Positions 39,383 through 48,430 are shown, counted from the stretch's first letter. The stretch: 64,000 nucleotides of DNA from Mycetocola saprophilus (GCF_000718085.1 NZ_JOEC01000003.1:1-64000), one strand, 5' to 3'. The notes: a model not told the origin generated them from the sequence alone. Translations and numbers: made by a program.

Positions 39383-39976
39383 CTATTTCGCTCCGAACGG
39401 GTCAATACGGCAGGAATCAAACACCTCGGCGGAATCGTCAGCCCCGTCCAGGGCCTGCAGCTTCTCCTCGTAGGAGGACGCGTTCCAGTGTTCAAGCGTG
39501 AAGTTGTCATCCAACGCGCCGACACGCTTTACACAGGCGAGGACAATTTCGTTTTCGTCCGCCCGATCGGGGTTTCGACGCATTGCATACCAGAGGCTAC
39601 TCACACTGGCATCCCCGGAGGAGATTGAGCACTCGGTTTCGAAGGTATGAGCCTGGTCCACGGTTATGCTGCTGTCCCACTCGTAATTGCTACTGCCGTC
39701 AAACCGCACGTCGCTAATGTGCACACCGCGCTCGGCAGCACAAGAACGGTAGGTCTGCTCAACCTCGGCGTGTTCGGCATCGGTAATCACCCCATCGCGA
39801 AGGATCTCTCTGATCCGATCATCCGGTGCGTCTCGATATGACCGGGCAAATTCTTCGGCCCATGGGCCGGTAAAGGCGGGAACCTCACCCGTGACGGGTG
39901 AGGTTCCCTGCTCGGCGCATGCCGTCAGCGTCAACGCCAACGGAATGAGAGCAAGCATTACGACACCGATTCGCAC
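39383..39976 (-). CDS. Lipoprotein of unknown function in the bacteriocin operon
   Basis: 197 aa from GTG 39976, which overlaps the bacteriocin stop by one base (TAGTG); TTG 39991 is an alternative. The signal peptide ends in lipobox LTLTAC. The mature part is acidic with several Cys (SCAAERG, TECSISS, LACVKR, DSCRID) that could form disulfides. Position directly after the bacteriocin makes immunity a reasonable guess, without further support. Confidence 0.78.
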   Translation of the reverse strand: MRIGVVMLALIPLALTLTACAEQGTSPVTGEVPAFTGPWAEEFARSYRDAPDDRIREILRDGVITDAEHAEVEQTYRSCAAERGVHISDVRFDGSSNYEWDSSITVDQAHTFETECSISSGDASVSSLWYAMRRNPDRADENEIVLACVKRVGALDDNFTLEHWNASSYEEKLQALDGADDSAEVFDSCRIDPFGAK

Positions 39977-40299
39977 TACTTGACGTCCCAATAGCTCTTG
40001 TTTCCGCTAAAACTCATCGGCCGCTTAATGGCGGTGGCAGTAGCCCGGGGCGCGTGCCAGCCTGTTTTCTCGCAGCTCTGCGCGTTGCAGGCCGTAGCGC
40101 GGTGGGATTTCTGACTGTGGTTGTAGATAGAAAAGACCTCCCCGCCGCTGCCGTAAATTCCCCCGGATCGCACACCATAGTCCCAGGTTCCCCCGCCAGC
40201 CTCGACTGCCTGCACCTGAGAGGCGGGCACAATGGCGAGCGCCAATGCACATACCGCTCCAGCGACGATTGAGCGTCGTGCTTTCAATTTTCCAAACAT
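39976..40299 (-). CDS. Lactococcin-972-family bacteriocin precursor
   Basis: 107 aa. A Sec signal peptide (about 1-31, ending QVQA) is followed by a mature part of about 76 residues. It matches the lactococcin 972 pattern: GGGTWDYGV, VFSIYNHSQKSHRATA, TGWHAPRATATAI and the C-terminal NKSYWDVK. Lactococcin 972 is an unmodified Sec-exported bacteriocin that binds lipid II and blocks septum formation. Two Cys (CNAQSC) may form a disulfide, unlike the original peptide. GGGGG lies 5 bases before the start. It heads a five-gene operon with lipoprotein, adaptor, ATPase and permease. Confidence 0.88.
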   Translation of the reverse strand: MFGKLKARRSIVAGAVCALALAIVPASQVQAVEAGGGTWDYGVRSGGIYGSGGEVFSIYNHSQKSHRATACNAQSCEKTGWHAPRATATAIKRPMSFSGNKSYWDVK

Positions 40300-40430
40300 T
40301 TATCCCCCATGTCTGATACAACCATGACCGTTCGGCCAAGTGATAAACATATCGATAGGGGCGTCTCATTCCCAGACCCTGTTTCGGGGGTGGGAAGTGG
40401 CATCTAGATTCGGTTCCCAGGTGTGGCCTG

Positions 40431-40451
40431 TGCGGGGGATTGACGCACACG
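40431..40451 (-). terminator. Weak hairpin after bioN
   Basis: Arms 40431-40436 and 40446-40451 pair perfectly, directly after the bioN stop, without a T run. The 152-base gap to the bacteriocin start also holds that gene's upstream region; no confident promoter is visible. Confidence 0.4.
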
Positions 40452-41051
40452 CTAGGAGCGCAGGCCCCGGGCCACCAGCGCCTCGCCCAGCTCGTCGGCG
40501 AAGCGCATCGTGTGGACCAGCAGCGGCACCACAAACGTGCGCGGGCCCGGGCGCACCCCGCGGGCACGGTGGGCGGTGATGATGTCGCGGGCAAAGCCCA
40601 GGATCACCGGGATCACGGTGATGGTCAGCGCGAGCAGCAGCGCGATCCGATCGGCCCGTACCCCGATCCGCGACAGCGGGGTGAGGCCGCGCTCGATCGC
40701 GTCGAGCATCGCCGAGGTCTGGGTGGTCAGGCTGATCAGGGCCGCGCAGAGGATCACCAGCAGGATCCGGGTGGTGGTGATCGTCGCCGCCGGCCAGGGC
40801 ACAAAAATCAGCTGAAACACCCCGGTGAAGACGATCAGCATCCACACCATCCGCACCTGACGCCAGAGTCCGGAGATTCCCTGCCCGGCGATCAGATATC
40901 CGGCCACCACGACGGCCACCGCGATGCCGAGGGTCCACAGCGTGTGGGGATAGATCGAGATGGCCAGGACCAGCACACCGATCAGCAGAAGCTTACGCCC
41001 CGCGGGCATCCGGTGCAGCGGGCTGGTGCCCGGGCGATAGAGGGAGATCAC
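40452..41051 (-). CDS. bioN: ECF transporter transmembrane subunit (biotin)
   Basis: 199 aa with about five membrane segments and an Ala-Arg-Gly motif pair in the coupling helices (HRARGVRPG and LVARGLRS at the end), typical of EcfT/BioN. It couples the ATPase to the substrate-binding protein BioY. It overlaps the ATPase gene by 4 bases. Confidence 0.9.
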   Translation of the reverse strand: MISLYRPGTSPLHRMPAGRKLLLIGVLVLAISIYPHTLWTLGIAVAVVVAGYLIAGQGISGLWRQVRMVWMLIVFTGVFQLIFVPWPAATITTTRILLVILCAALISLTTQTSAMLDAIERGLTPLSRIGVRADRIALLLALTITVIPVILGFARDIITAHRARGVRPGPRTFVVPLLVHTMRFADELGEALVARGLRS

Positions 41052-41734
41052 GCGTAGGCCTCGGAATAGCGGGCGATGATCTCGGCCGGATCGCCGTGCT
41101 CAAGCAGGCGTCCGTCCTCGAAGCGCAGCACCACATCGCAGCGCGCGGCGAGGTCCAGGTCGTGAGTGACCAGAACCAGCTGGGGCACCCGCTCGGAGAA
41201 GAGGTGGTCGATGATCAGGCGACGGTTACGAGCGTCCAGCAGCGCGGTGGGTTCATCGGCGATGACCAGCTCGGGCCGGGTGATCAGCACCGCACACAGC
41301 GCCAGCAGCTGCTTCTGCCCGCCCGAGAGCTCGTGGGCCGGGGCATCCGCCAGCGCGCTCAGCCCAAATACCTCAAGCTCGGCGGTCACCCGCGCGGCGA
41401 TTTCGGCCTGGGGAACCCCGCGACCGCGCAGCGAAAAGGCCACGTCCTCGGCCACGGTGGGCATGATGATCTGCGCATCCGGGTTGGCAAACACGAACCC
41501 GGCGATCCGGCGCACCCGGGCGGCCTCGGCGCTCGGGTCGATCCCGTGCACCCGCACCTCCCCGGCACCGGGCAGCACCAGCGCGTTGAGCATTCGGGCG
41601 AAGGTGGACTTGCCCGAGCCGTTGAGCCCGATGACGCCGATCCGCGCCTGGGTCAGCGTGATCGTCACATCACTCAGCGCGTTGTGCTCGCCGAAGCGCA
41701 CGCCGACCCGGTCAAAGGCGATGGTGCCCGCCAC
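41048..41734 (-). CDS. bioM: ECF transporter ATPase (biotin)
   Basis: 228 aa. Walker A is GLNGSGKST, the signature is LSGGQKQLLALCAVL, Walker B is LVIADEPTALLD and the switch His is in LVTHDLD. It is a single ATPase, as in BioMNY. It lies 3 bases after bioY. Confidence 0.92.
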   Translation of the reverse strand: MAGTIAFDRVGVRFGEHNALSDVTITLTQARIGVIGLNGSGKSTFARMLNALVLPGAGEVRVHGIDPSAEAARVRRIAGFVFANPDAQIIMPTVAEDVAFSLRGRGVPQAEIAARVTAELEVFGLSALADAPAHELSGGQKQLLALCAVLITRPELVIADEPTALLDARNRRLIIDHLFSERVPQLVLVTHDLDLAARCDVVLRFEDGRLLEHGDPAEIIARYSEAYA

Positions 41735-41737
41735 GTG

Positions 41738-42376
41738 CTAGGCCTGCGGGGTGGTGGGGGCGGATTCGTTCACGGAGGTAACTGTATCCGACGATGCCTG
41801 CGGACGGCGCGAGGTCTGCCCAAACGCGCGCGGGTAGGCACGCCAGAGGGCGAGGGTCAGCGCGACGGCGATCACGGCCTTGATCAGGTCGCCGGGGAGA
41901 AAGAGCAGGCTGGAGAGGAAGGTCGGCCCGAAGCCCAGGCCGGTGATGCCCGCCTGGAAGGGGATGCCGAACGCGTAGATCGTGACGATGCCGCCGAGGA
42001 CCACGCCGATCGAGGTGCGCAGGATCGTGGGACGACGGCGGTCCGCCCGCACGATCAGGCCGATCACGATGACCCCGGCGATCCAGCCGATCAGGTAGCC
42101 CACGCTCGGGCCCACAAAGACACCGGCGCCGCCGCGGCCGCCGGCGAGAACCGGAAGACCGGCAAAGGCCAGCAGCTCCAGCACCAGCACGGCGGCCGCG
42201 CCACGCCAGGGACCGAGGATGGTGCCGGCGAGCATCACACCGAGGGTCTGCGCGGTGATCGGGACGGCTCCGCCAAATGCGGCAATGGCCGGGGGCATGC
42301 CGAGGACCGCGATCAGCGCGGCAAAGACGGCGATGCGGGCGAGGTCTGCGCCACCAAACGAGGTACGGGTGGTCAT
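41738..42376 (-). CDS. bioY: Biotin-binding S component BioY
   Basis: 212 aa from ATG 42376; the frame is open to 42430 but that part contains the operator sites. It has about six membrane segments with the BioY signatures PITAQTLGVMLAG and FVGPSVGYLIGW, and FLPGDLIKAVIAV near the end. It captures biotin for the BioMN module. It diverges from a TetR-type regulator. Confidence 0.93.
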   Translation of the reverse strand: MTTRTSFGGADLARIAVFAALIAVLGMPPAIAAFGGAVPITAQTLGVMLAGTILGPWRGAAAVLVLELLAFAGLPVLAGGRGGAGVFVGPSVGYLIGWIAGVIVIGLIVRADRRRPTILRTSIGVVLGGIVTIYAFGIPFQAGITGLGFGPTFLSSLLFLPGDLIKAVIAVALTLALWRAYPRAFGQTSRRPQASSDTVTSVNESAPTTPQA

Positions 42377-42401
42377 GGGGATCCTTCCGACGGGGAGTGC
42401 C

Positions 42402-42429
42402 TGAACGGTGTTCTCCTGAACACTGTTCA
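42402..42429. promoter_or_regulatory. Two BioQ-like operators between bioY and the TetR gene
   Basis: 42417-42429 is a perfect 13-base palindrome, TGAAC-ACT-GTTCA. 42402-42414, TGAAC-GGT-GTTCT, has one mismatch. A half site GTTCA follows at 42436-42440. The form TGAAC-N3-GTTCA resembles the BioQ box known from corynebacteria and mycobacteria. Confidence 0.75.
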
Positions 42430-42451
42430 TGTGGTGTTCACTGAGTATAGT

Positions 42452-43069
42452 ATGACCATGACGAGTTCACGCAACCCCCGGTCCGCGCCGACCCGTCACT
42501 CCCGGGAGGACGTGGCCGATGCGGCCCTGGATATCCTGAACTCCTTCGGCCTTGCCGACCTCACGATGCGCCGCCTGGCACAGTCCCTCGACGTGCAGCC
42601 CAGCGCCCTGTACTGGCACTATGAAAATAAGCAGAGCCTGCTGGCGCACCTGGCGGATCTGATCGTCGACGTGCCCGATTCCGAAGCCTCCCCCGGCACC
42701 GATCGGGTGCGCGCCCGCTGTCTGGCCCTGCGCGAGCGCCTGCTCGCCTACCGCGACGGTGCCGAGGTGGTCGCCAGCACGCTCGCCCTCGGTCTGGGTG
42801 CCGAGGCACCGGGCATCGACCTGACTGCGGCCCTGGTGGATGCGGGCACCGACCCGGAAACCGCGGCGCGGGTCTCCGGGGTGCTGCTGCACTTCATCCT
42901 CGGTCAGGTCTCCCACGAACAGCAGCGCGCCCAGGCGGGTTCGCTCGGTGCGGTCGCCCCGAAAACCACGGCATCCACCACCACTGCGGTGACGGATGCC
43001 GAGGCCGAAAGCGCCGAGTTCATCTTCGGCGTGGACCTGATCCTCGGCGGCCTCGCGGCGCGAGGCTAG
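42452..43069 (+). CDS. bioQ: TetR-family regulator, BioQ-like
   Basis: 205 aa from ATG 42452 (ATG 42458 is also possible). The N-terminal TetR helix-turn-helix is LTMRRLAQSLDVQPSALYWHY. It diverges from bioYMN with palindromes at its own promoter, so it is expected to repress both. In actinobacteria BioQ uses a biotin-protein-ligase-derived signal. The symbol rests on context and operator form. Confidence 0.8.
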   Translation: MTMTSSRNPRSAPTRHSREDVADAALDILNSFGLADLTMRRLAQSLDVQPSALYWHYENKQSLLAHLADLIVDVPDSEASPGTDRVRARCLALRERLLAYRDGAEVVASTLALGLGAEAPGIDLTAALVDAGTDPETAARVSGVLLHFILGQVSHEQQRAQAGSLGAVAPKTTASTTTAVTDAEAESAEFIFGVDLILGGLAARG

Positions 43070-43248
43070 CTTGCACGTCCGCGCCTGATCGCTTCGTTAA
43101 TCGCGTCAACGGTGCGATACTCGGCCAACAAGAATTTGAATCCGGCCTTTGCAGCGGCATCTCCCGTGAGCACACGTCCCGCCGACGTAACCGGAACGGA
43201 AGAGTCGCTGAGGACCCGGGCCAGCTCGTCATAGTCGGTTCCACTCAT
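43066..43248 (-). CDS. Small protein of unknown function
   Basis: 60 aa, overlapping the TetR gene tail-to-tail by 4 bases. Sequence elements are RVLTGDAAAKAGFKFLLAEY and INEAIRRGR, mostly helical. It may be a small DNA-binding or antitoxin-like protein, but I do not recognise a family. The 98 bases between it and the next gene show nothing clear. Confidence 0.5.
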   Translation of the reverse strand: MSGTDYDELARVLSDSSVPVTSAGRVLTGDAAAKAGFKFLLAEYRTVDAINEAIRRGRAS

Positions 43249-43346
43249 TGCGATGCCCCGTCCTCGATCGTGTGCGATTGCACGAACCGTAGCAACGAAG
43301 ACTGAACGCCGGGCGTAAATTCGGTTTCCACCGCCTCCGCCCTTCG

Positions 43347-44474
43347 CTAAACCTCTTCGGGGCGTTTTTGCTGGGCCGGGATGGCGGGGGTGTTTTCCCC
43401 GTTCCAGACCGAGATGATGCCCCAGGCAACCGCGGCGATCGGCACGGCCAGGACCGCGCCGATAATCCCGGCAATCAGCGTGCCGGCGGTCAGGGCGAGC
43501 AGCACGACCAGGGCGTGCAGCTTGAGCGAGCGGGCCATCAGGACCGGCTGCAGGAAGTTCCCCTCAAGCTGGTTGACCAGGACCACGATACCGATCACGA
43601 TGATCGCGGCCACGGGTCCGTTGGCCACCAGGGCCACCAGCGCGGCCACGGCACCGGCCAGGGTTGCACCCACGATCGGGATAAACGCCATGATGAACAC
43701 CACCACGGCCAGCGGTAGCGCGAGCGGAACGCCCACGATGGCCAGACCGATCCCGATCCCGATCGCGTCCACGGCGGCCACCGCGGCGGTCCCGCGGAAG
43801 TAGCCGCCCAGCACGCTCACGGTTTTGTCGCCGACTCGGCGCGCACGCTCATAGCCGGTGCCGGTGAAGGGACGCAGCAGGAACTCCCAGATCTTCGGGC
43901 CGTCCTTGAGGAAGAAGAACAGCACCACGATCATCAGCACCAGCCCGGTGAAGAAGCTGGTGGCCGCCGAAACCCCGGCCAGGGCACCGTTGCCGAACTG
44001 CGCGCTGGTGAGGAAGCCTGTGATCGAGTCCTTGAAATCATCCAGCTGATCATCGGAGATGGTGAAGGGCAGATCCTTGAGGTAGCCCTGGAGCGTGCTC
44101 AGCCCGTCGGAGGCGGAATCGGCCAGGTCGTCCCACTGGCTCTGCACGGCCCAGACGATCAGCCACACCACGGTGCCGAGGATGACCACGATGGCCAGCA
44201 GCGAGATCCAGGTCGCCAGCATCGTGTGCACGCCGCGGCGCCGCATCCAGGAGACAAACGGCGAGATCGCCGCCGAGAGGATGAGCGCCAGGATCACCGC
44301 GATCAGGATCACGCTGACCTGGGACACCAGATACAGCACCGCCGCAACAAGCGCGAGCACGACCAGGACCTGCAGGCTGCGCGTCGCGACCCGGCCAAAT
44401 CCATCGGTCCACAGCGTGGGCTTTTTCGGAATCGGGGCGGCCTGCGAGGACCGGCGACGGGAAAACAGGGGCAT
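43347..44474 (-). CDS. AI-2E family transporter
   Basis: 375 aa from ATG 44474 (GGAG at 7 bases); the frame opens at 44510. Seven to eight membrane segments with the family patterns VLGGYFRGTAAVAAVDAIGIG and GNFLQPVLMARSLKLH. The family exports small molecules or acts as Na+/H+ antiporter; AI-2 export is shown only for TqsA. Substrate unknown. Confidence 0.9.
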   Translation of the reverse strand: MPLFSRRRSSQAAPIPKKPTLWTDGFGRVATRSLQVLVVLALVAAVLYLVSQVSVILIAVILALILSAAISPFVSWMRRRGVHTMLATWISLLAIVVILGTVVWLIVWAVQSQWDDLADSASDGLSTLQGYLKDLPFTISDDQLDDFKDSITGFLTSAQFGNGALAGVSAATSFFTGLVLMIVVLFFFLKDGPKIWEFLLRPFTGTGYERARRVGDKTVSVLGGYFRGTAAVAAVDAIGIGIGLAIVGVPLALPLAVVVFIMAFIPIVGATLAGAVAALVALVANGPVAAIIVIGIVVLVNQLEGNFLQPVLMARSLKLHALVVLLALTAGTLIAGIIGAVLAVPIAAVAWGIISVWNGENTPAIPAQQKRPEEV

Positions 44475-44727
44475 ACGGGTGCTCCGTTCGATCGGCTGCG
44501 GCATCCACACCCATCACGATCTGGATGCCCGGGCTGTCACGTCAGGCTGTCACGTCTGCGTCCGGGAAGCAAGGATCCGCCGGGCGCGTTTCCGGTTACG
44601 CCCCGCGCGATCACGCGGCCCGCGGGGGCCCGGAAGCTGCGATCCGCCGGGCGACGAGGCCGCGATCAGGCACCACACGGTCGGCACCGCGGCGAGGCCG
44701 AGACGCGGCGCAGCTGCCAACCGGTGG
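44475..44727. other. 253-base intergenic region with short direct repeats
   Basis: GGCTGTCACGTC occurs twice in near-tandem (44532-44543 and 44545-44556). ATCCGCCGGGCG also occurs twice. No gene or clear terminator is visible. Confidence 0.7.
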
Positions 44728-45279
44728 CTATGCCCCGGGCTGCGGGATCTCGCGCTGGAAGAAGCGCACCCCGACCCAGCGATCAAACTTATACCCAACC
44801 CGGGCCAGCGCACCGGCATCGGTGAAGCCGAATCGGCGGTGCAGAGCCAGGGAGGCGTCGGTACCCTCGTCGGTGATCACGGCGATCATCTGGCGCAGAC
44901 CGGCGGCGGACGCGGCGTCCAGCAGCGCGCCGAGGAGCAGCGACCCGAGCCCCTGTCCGGCGGCGGCCGGGTCGAGATAGATCGAGTGCTCGACGGTATA
45001 GCGGAAGGCAGACTTATCGCTCCACGGGTTGGCGACGGCGTAGCCGAGCACCGTTTCCCGGCTCCCCGCGGTGGTGTCGGCGGAACCGGCCGCTCCCCCG
45101 GTCTCGACCGCGACCAGGAACGGCAGCCCGGCCGCATCCGCTCGCGCGATCCGCGCCTCCCAGTCGGCGACGGGACGCGGCACCTCGTCAAAGGTGATCG
45201 TGGTGGTGGCCACATAGTGGTCGTAGATCGCGGCGATGCCGGGGGCATCCTCCGCGCGAACTGGACGAAGCGAGATCAT
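44728..45279 (-). CDS. GNAT acetyltransferase, phosphinothricin-acetyltransferase type
   Basis: 183 aa. The start ISLRPVRAEDAPGIAAIYDHY and TTTITFDEVP are typical of PAT/MddA-like enzymes. The acetyl-CoA loop is GQGLGSLLLGALL, and the end RFGFTDAGALARVGYKFDRW is conserved in the subfamily. It may acetylate methionine sulfoximine/sulfone or related amino acids. It lies 8 bases after ung. Confidence 0.9.
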   Translation of the reverse strand: MISLRPVRAEDAPGIAAIYDHYVATTTITFDEVPRPVADWEARIARADAAGLPFLVAVETGGAAGSADTTAGSRETVLGYAVANPWSDKSAFRYTVEHSIYLDPAAAGQGLGSLLLGALLDAASAAGLRQMIAVITDEGTDASLALHRRFGFTDAGALARVGYKFDRWVGVRFFQREIPQPGA

Positions 45280-45288
45280 GGGGAAATT

Positions 45289-46026
45289 CTAGAACAGGGT
45301 GTCCTCGGGGAGCGACCAGTCCACGGGTTCTTGTCCCGCCGCGATCAGCGCCGCATTCGCCGCCGAGAACGGCCGGGACCCAAAAAAGCCGCGGGAGGCC
45401 GATAGCGGGCTCGGGTGCACACCCTCGATCACCGTGGTCCCGGTCAGTGCGGGAGCCAGGGTGCGCGCGTCGTTGCCCCAGAGGATCGCCACCGGGGGCT
45501 GCGGGAGCGCGGCCAGGACCGCGATCGCCCGGTCGGTGAACTCCTCCCAGCCGCGACGGCGGTGGGAGCCTGCCCGTCCCGGCGCCACGGTCAGCACCCG
45601 GTTGAGCAGCAGCACGCCGCGCTCGGCCCAGGCCGAGAGGTCGGCGGAGGCGGGCGGGGTGAGCCCTAAGTCGGTGTGCAACTCCTTGAACAGGTTGGCC
45701 ACGCTGCGCGGGATCGGACGCACCGCGGGATCGGCCGAGAAGGCCAGGCCCACCGGGTGTCCCGGGGTCGGATAGGGATCCTGCCCGACGATCAGCACCC
45801 GGGTGTGCGCGGGCGGATGGGCAAACGCCCGCAGCACCAGATCGGACGCGGGCAGAAAGTCCGGCTCGTCCGCCAGGCTGGCGACCGCCCGCGCATACGC
45901 CTCCGCGGCCGGCGCGAGCGCCGCAGCCCACTCGGGGTGCAGCAGCCCGCGCTCGGCCGCGGAAGTAAGCGTTGCCGGCAGCAACCCGTGCCCGTCCGCA
46001 GAGGCGGGCGTTGCAGGGAGGCTCAC
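45289..46026 (-). CDS. ung: Uracil-DNA glycosylase (family 1)
   Basis: 245 aa from GTG 46026. The water-activating loop is [17 protein letters not shown], and [18 protein letters not shown] is the minor-groove/catalytic His loop; LLLNRVLTV binds uracil. It removes uracil from DNA. It starts 2 bases after the stop of the S51-like gene, so it is probably coupled; a longer frame to 46083 overlaps that gene. Confidence 0.94.
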   Translation of the reverse strand: MSLPATPASADGHGLLPATLTSAAERGLLHPEWAAALAPAAEAYARAVASLADEPDFLPASDLVLRAFAHPPAHTRVLIVGQDPYPTPGHPVGLAFSADPAVRPIPRSVANLFKELHTDLGLTPPASADLSAWAERGVLLLNRVLTVAPGRAGSHRRRGWEEFTDRAIAVLAALPQPPVAILWGNDARTLAPALTGTTVIEGVHPSPLSASRGFFGSRPFSAANAALIAAGQEPVDWSLPEDTLF

Positions 46027-46028
46027 GC

Positions 46029-46754
46029 TTACGCGCCGCGGGTCGAGACCGTGACGCCGTGCTCGGAACCGATGACCTGCCACAGGCTGCCCTTGCCCAC
46101 AACCTCGAGGCGGCCGTCGGCGATGATTAGCGCGGTCTCGGTGTCGATTCCGATACCGCCGGGCACCAGCGCGCCCTCGGTTGCGGCGACCAGACGGCCG
46201 AGGCTGCCGGTCGCGGCGGGGGCGGTCACGACGCTGAGATCGAGCAGACCGAGACCCTGGGCCACGGTCACCTCGTCCAGGCCGAAGCCGTACTCCTCGG
46301 GGCTCACCGGCACTCCGCCGATCCGCCAGCCGCCAATCAGGGCCTTCTCGGCGGCCACGATCGCGCCCGCTCCGATGCCCAGGTAGGGGGTGTCGGCGGC
46401 CACACGACGACGGATCTCCCCGTCGATCGGGGCCAGGGCCGCACGCACGGCCTCGGGCTCGCCATCCACCACCACGATGGCGCTGGCAAACGCGATGGCC
46501 TGCAGGTCAAAGGTGTCGGAGGTGGTGACCACGCTGAAGCGGGCATCCCCCTCACGGTGAGCGGCCTCGACCAGCTCACGCGCCTGGGTGGCCGCGGTGT
46601 CCCCCACCGCGAGCACCACGATGCGGGTGTCTTCCCCGGCCTGGCTCCGCACGTCGGCGATGAATCGGCCCCACAGCTCCGCACACAGGCTTCCGGCCGC
46701 GGCGGCGGTTCCAGCCGCCGGTACGCGAAGCCCACCGGTCAGATAGATTCCCAT
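46029..46754 (-). CDS. Cyanophycinase/peptidase S51-like protein lacking the nucleophile Ser
   Basis: 241 aa from ATG 46754. The fold markers of the S51/cyanophycinase group are present: a TGG start loop, the nucleophile-elbow region [12 protein letters not shown], and [15 protein letters not shown] matching the GIGIDEDTA motif. The Ser of GxSAGA is Gly128 here, so classical protease chemistry is unlikely. It precedes ung in the same transcript. Function unknown; a binding role or an altered enzyme are both possible. Confidence 0.72.
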   Translation of the reverse strand: MGIYLTGGLRVPAAGTAAAAGSLCAELWGRFIADVRSQAGEDTRIVVLAVGDTAATQARELVEAAHREGDARFSVVTTSDTFDLQAIAFASAIVVVDGEPEAVRAALAPIDGEIRRRVAADTPYLGIGAGAIVAAEKALIGGWRIGGVPVSPEEYGFGLDEVTVAQGLGLLDLSVVTAPAATGSLGRLVAATEGALVPGGIGIDTETALIIADGRLEVVGKGSLWQVIGSEHGVTVSTRGA

Positions 46755-46895
46755 TGTTTGTTTCTCCCGAAGATTGAGGTTTGCCGGATGGGTCGCATCC
46801 CGCCTGTTCAACCGTAGCTCCCGCCCGCCGAAATCCGAGGACTCGATTGGGCATGCCGCGGCATGAACCCTCGACTTTACCCCTACTATTTCGTC

Positions 46896-48419
46896 ATGGC
46901 CGAATTACAGGGACGTTTTCCTCGAACGGGAGGCCGGGCGCTGGGCGTCACGGCCTCGCTGATCGGGTTTTTGGTGCTGGTGGAAATCTGCAGCGGCATC
47001 ATCCAGGGCTACTACATTCCCCTGGTTCCCGACATCGTGAAGCACCTGGGCATTCACGACGCCGACTTCAACTGGTTTGAGGCCTCACAGCTGCTGCTCA
47101 CCGCGATCGTGGTGCCGATCATGGCCAAGCTCGGCGACATGTACGGGCATAAACGCATCCTGCTGGTGGCGACCGTATTTACGGCAATCGGCAGCTGGGC
47201 GCTGGTGGCCGCCGACTCGTTCTGGGTGTTCCTGGGGGCCTGGGCGATCCAGGGGTTCTTCTCGGTGTGGCTGCCGCTGGAAATCGCGCTGATCTTTGAC
47301 CGTGGACGCCGCACCGGCAGCGCCGCCGGGGATACCCGACGCGCGGCGGGCCTGCTCGTGGTGGCGCTGGAGCTCGGTGCGATCCTCGGGGCACTCGGTG
47401 GCGGGCGCATCTTTGAGGCGCTGGGTGGGGACGTTCCGACGACCCTGGCGATCCCGGCGATCGCGGTCACCCTGGTCTTTTTTGTCATTCTGTTTGGGGT
47501 GCGGGAGTCCGAGCCGCTGCCCGAGAAGCGCACGCTGGATCTGACCGGTTTTGTGCTGCTGAGCATCAACATCGCGCTGATCACCGGCGGACTCTCGCTG
47601 CTGCGCCTGAACGGCGTGGAGACCTGGTGGGTATGGATCCCGATCGCACTGGGCATCATCGGGTTCTGGCCGTTTGGCCGCTATGAGCTCAGGCAGAAGG
47701 ACCCGGCGATCGACCTGCGCCTGATGCGTCAGTCGCGGATGTGGCCGGTGCAGCTCACCGCGGGTCTGGTGGGCATCAGCGTGCTGGGCGCGCAGGTGCC
47801 GCTGAGCACCTATGCGGGCACCCCGCGCGAAAACGGCTACGGGCTGGGGCTGCCGGCCGGACAGCTCTCGCTCCTGATCGGTGCCTATCTGATTTCGATG
47901 ATCATCGGCGCGATCCTGTTCCCGATCGTCTCCAAGCGGGCGACCCCGCGAATCGCGCTGATCGCCTCGGCGATCTCGGTGGCCGCCGGTTATCTGCTGC
48001 TGATCCCCTTCCATCTCGAGGTGTGGGAGGTGGTGATGTGCATGATGATCGCCGGGGTCGGATCGGGTGCCCTGGTGGGTGCGCTGCCCGCCGCCGCGGC
48101 CGCCGCCGCTCCCCCGGGCCGCACCGGCATCGCCTCGGCGCTGACCAGCACGTCCAAGACCATCGGAGGCTCGTTCTCCTCGGCGATCTTCGGCATCGTG
48201 CTGATCGGCGGCGCGGCCACCACGGTGACCGCCGGTGCCTCCTCGCTGGCCGGATACATGACCGTCTGGGCCGTGTGTGGCCTCTCGGCTGCGGTGGCCG
48301 TGGTGCTGCTGCTGTTTGTGCCCAAGCTGTCGTTCTCGGACGCGCCGGAGGGCGGTGCACCGGACGATGATGCCCCCGAGGGCAACCCGCTCGGGGACTC
48401 CCCCGTCGACGCCCGCTAG
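46896..48419 (+). CDS. MFS transporter, 14-segment drug-efflux type
   Basis: 507 aa. Fourteen membrane segments of the DHA2 (EmrB/QacA) layout with motif A-like KLGDMYGHKRIL. I chose ATG 46896: a TACTAT box (46884-46889) ends 6 bases before it, suggesting a leaderless mRNA; ATG 46863 is an alternative without a ribosome site. Substrate unknown. It is followed by a strong terminator. Confidence 0.85.
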   Translation: MAELQGRFPRTGGRALGVTASLIGFLVLVEICSGIIQGYYIPLVPDIVKHLGIHDADFNWFEASQLLLTAIVVPIMAKLGDMYGHKRILLVATVFTAIGSWALVAADSFWVFLGAWAIQGFFSVWLPLEIALIFDRGRRTGSAAGDTRRAAGLLVVALELGAILGALGGGRIFEALGGDVPTTLAIPAIAVTLVFFVILFGVRESEPLPEKRTLDLTGFVLLSINIALITGGLSLLRLNGVETWWVWIPIALGIIGFWPFGRYELRQKDPAIDLRLMRQSRMWPVQLTAGLVGISVLGAQVPLSTYAGTPRENGYGLGLPAGQLSLLIGAYLISMIIGAILFPIVSKRATPRIALIASAISVAAGYLLLIPFHLEVWEVVMCMMIAGVGSGALVGALPAAAAAAAPPGRTGIASALTSTSKTIGGSFSSAIFGIVLIGGAATTVTAGASSLAGYMTVWAVCGLSAAVAVVLLLFVPKLSFSDAPEGGAPDDDAPEGNPLGDSPVDAR

Positions 48420-48430
48420 CCCGAACACGG

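Noticed and set aside
41096..42451. Long N-terminal extension of the TetR regulator
   Set aside because: It is antisense to bioM and bioY and low-complexity. The helix-turn-helix begins just after ATG 42452, and the operator lies upstream of that start.
44550..44819. 89-codon ORF after the AI-2E gene
   Set aside because: It overlaps the 3' end of the acetyltransferase gene on the same strand in another frame, with Arg/Ser-rich low-complexity translation.
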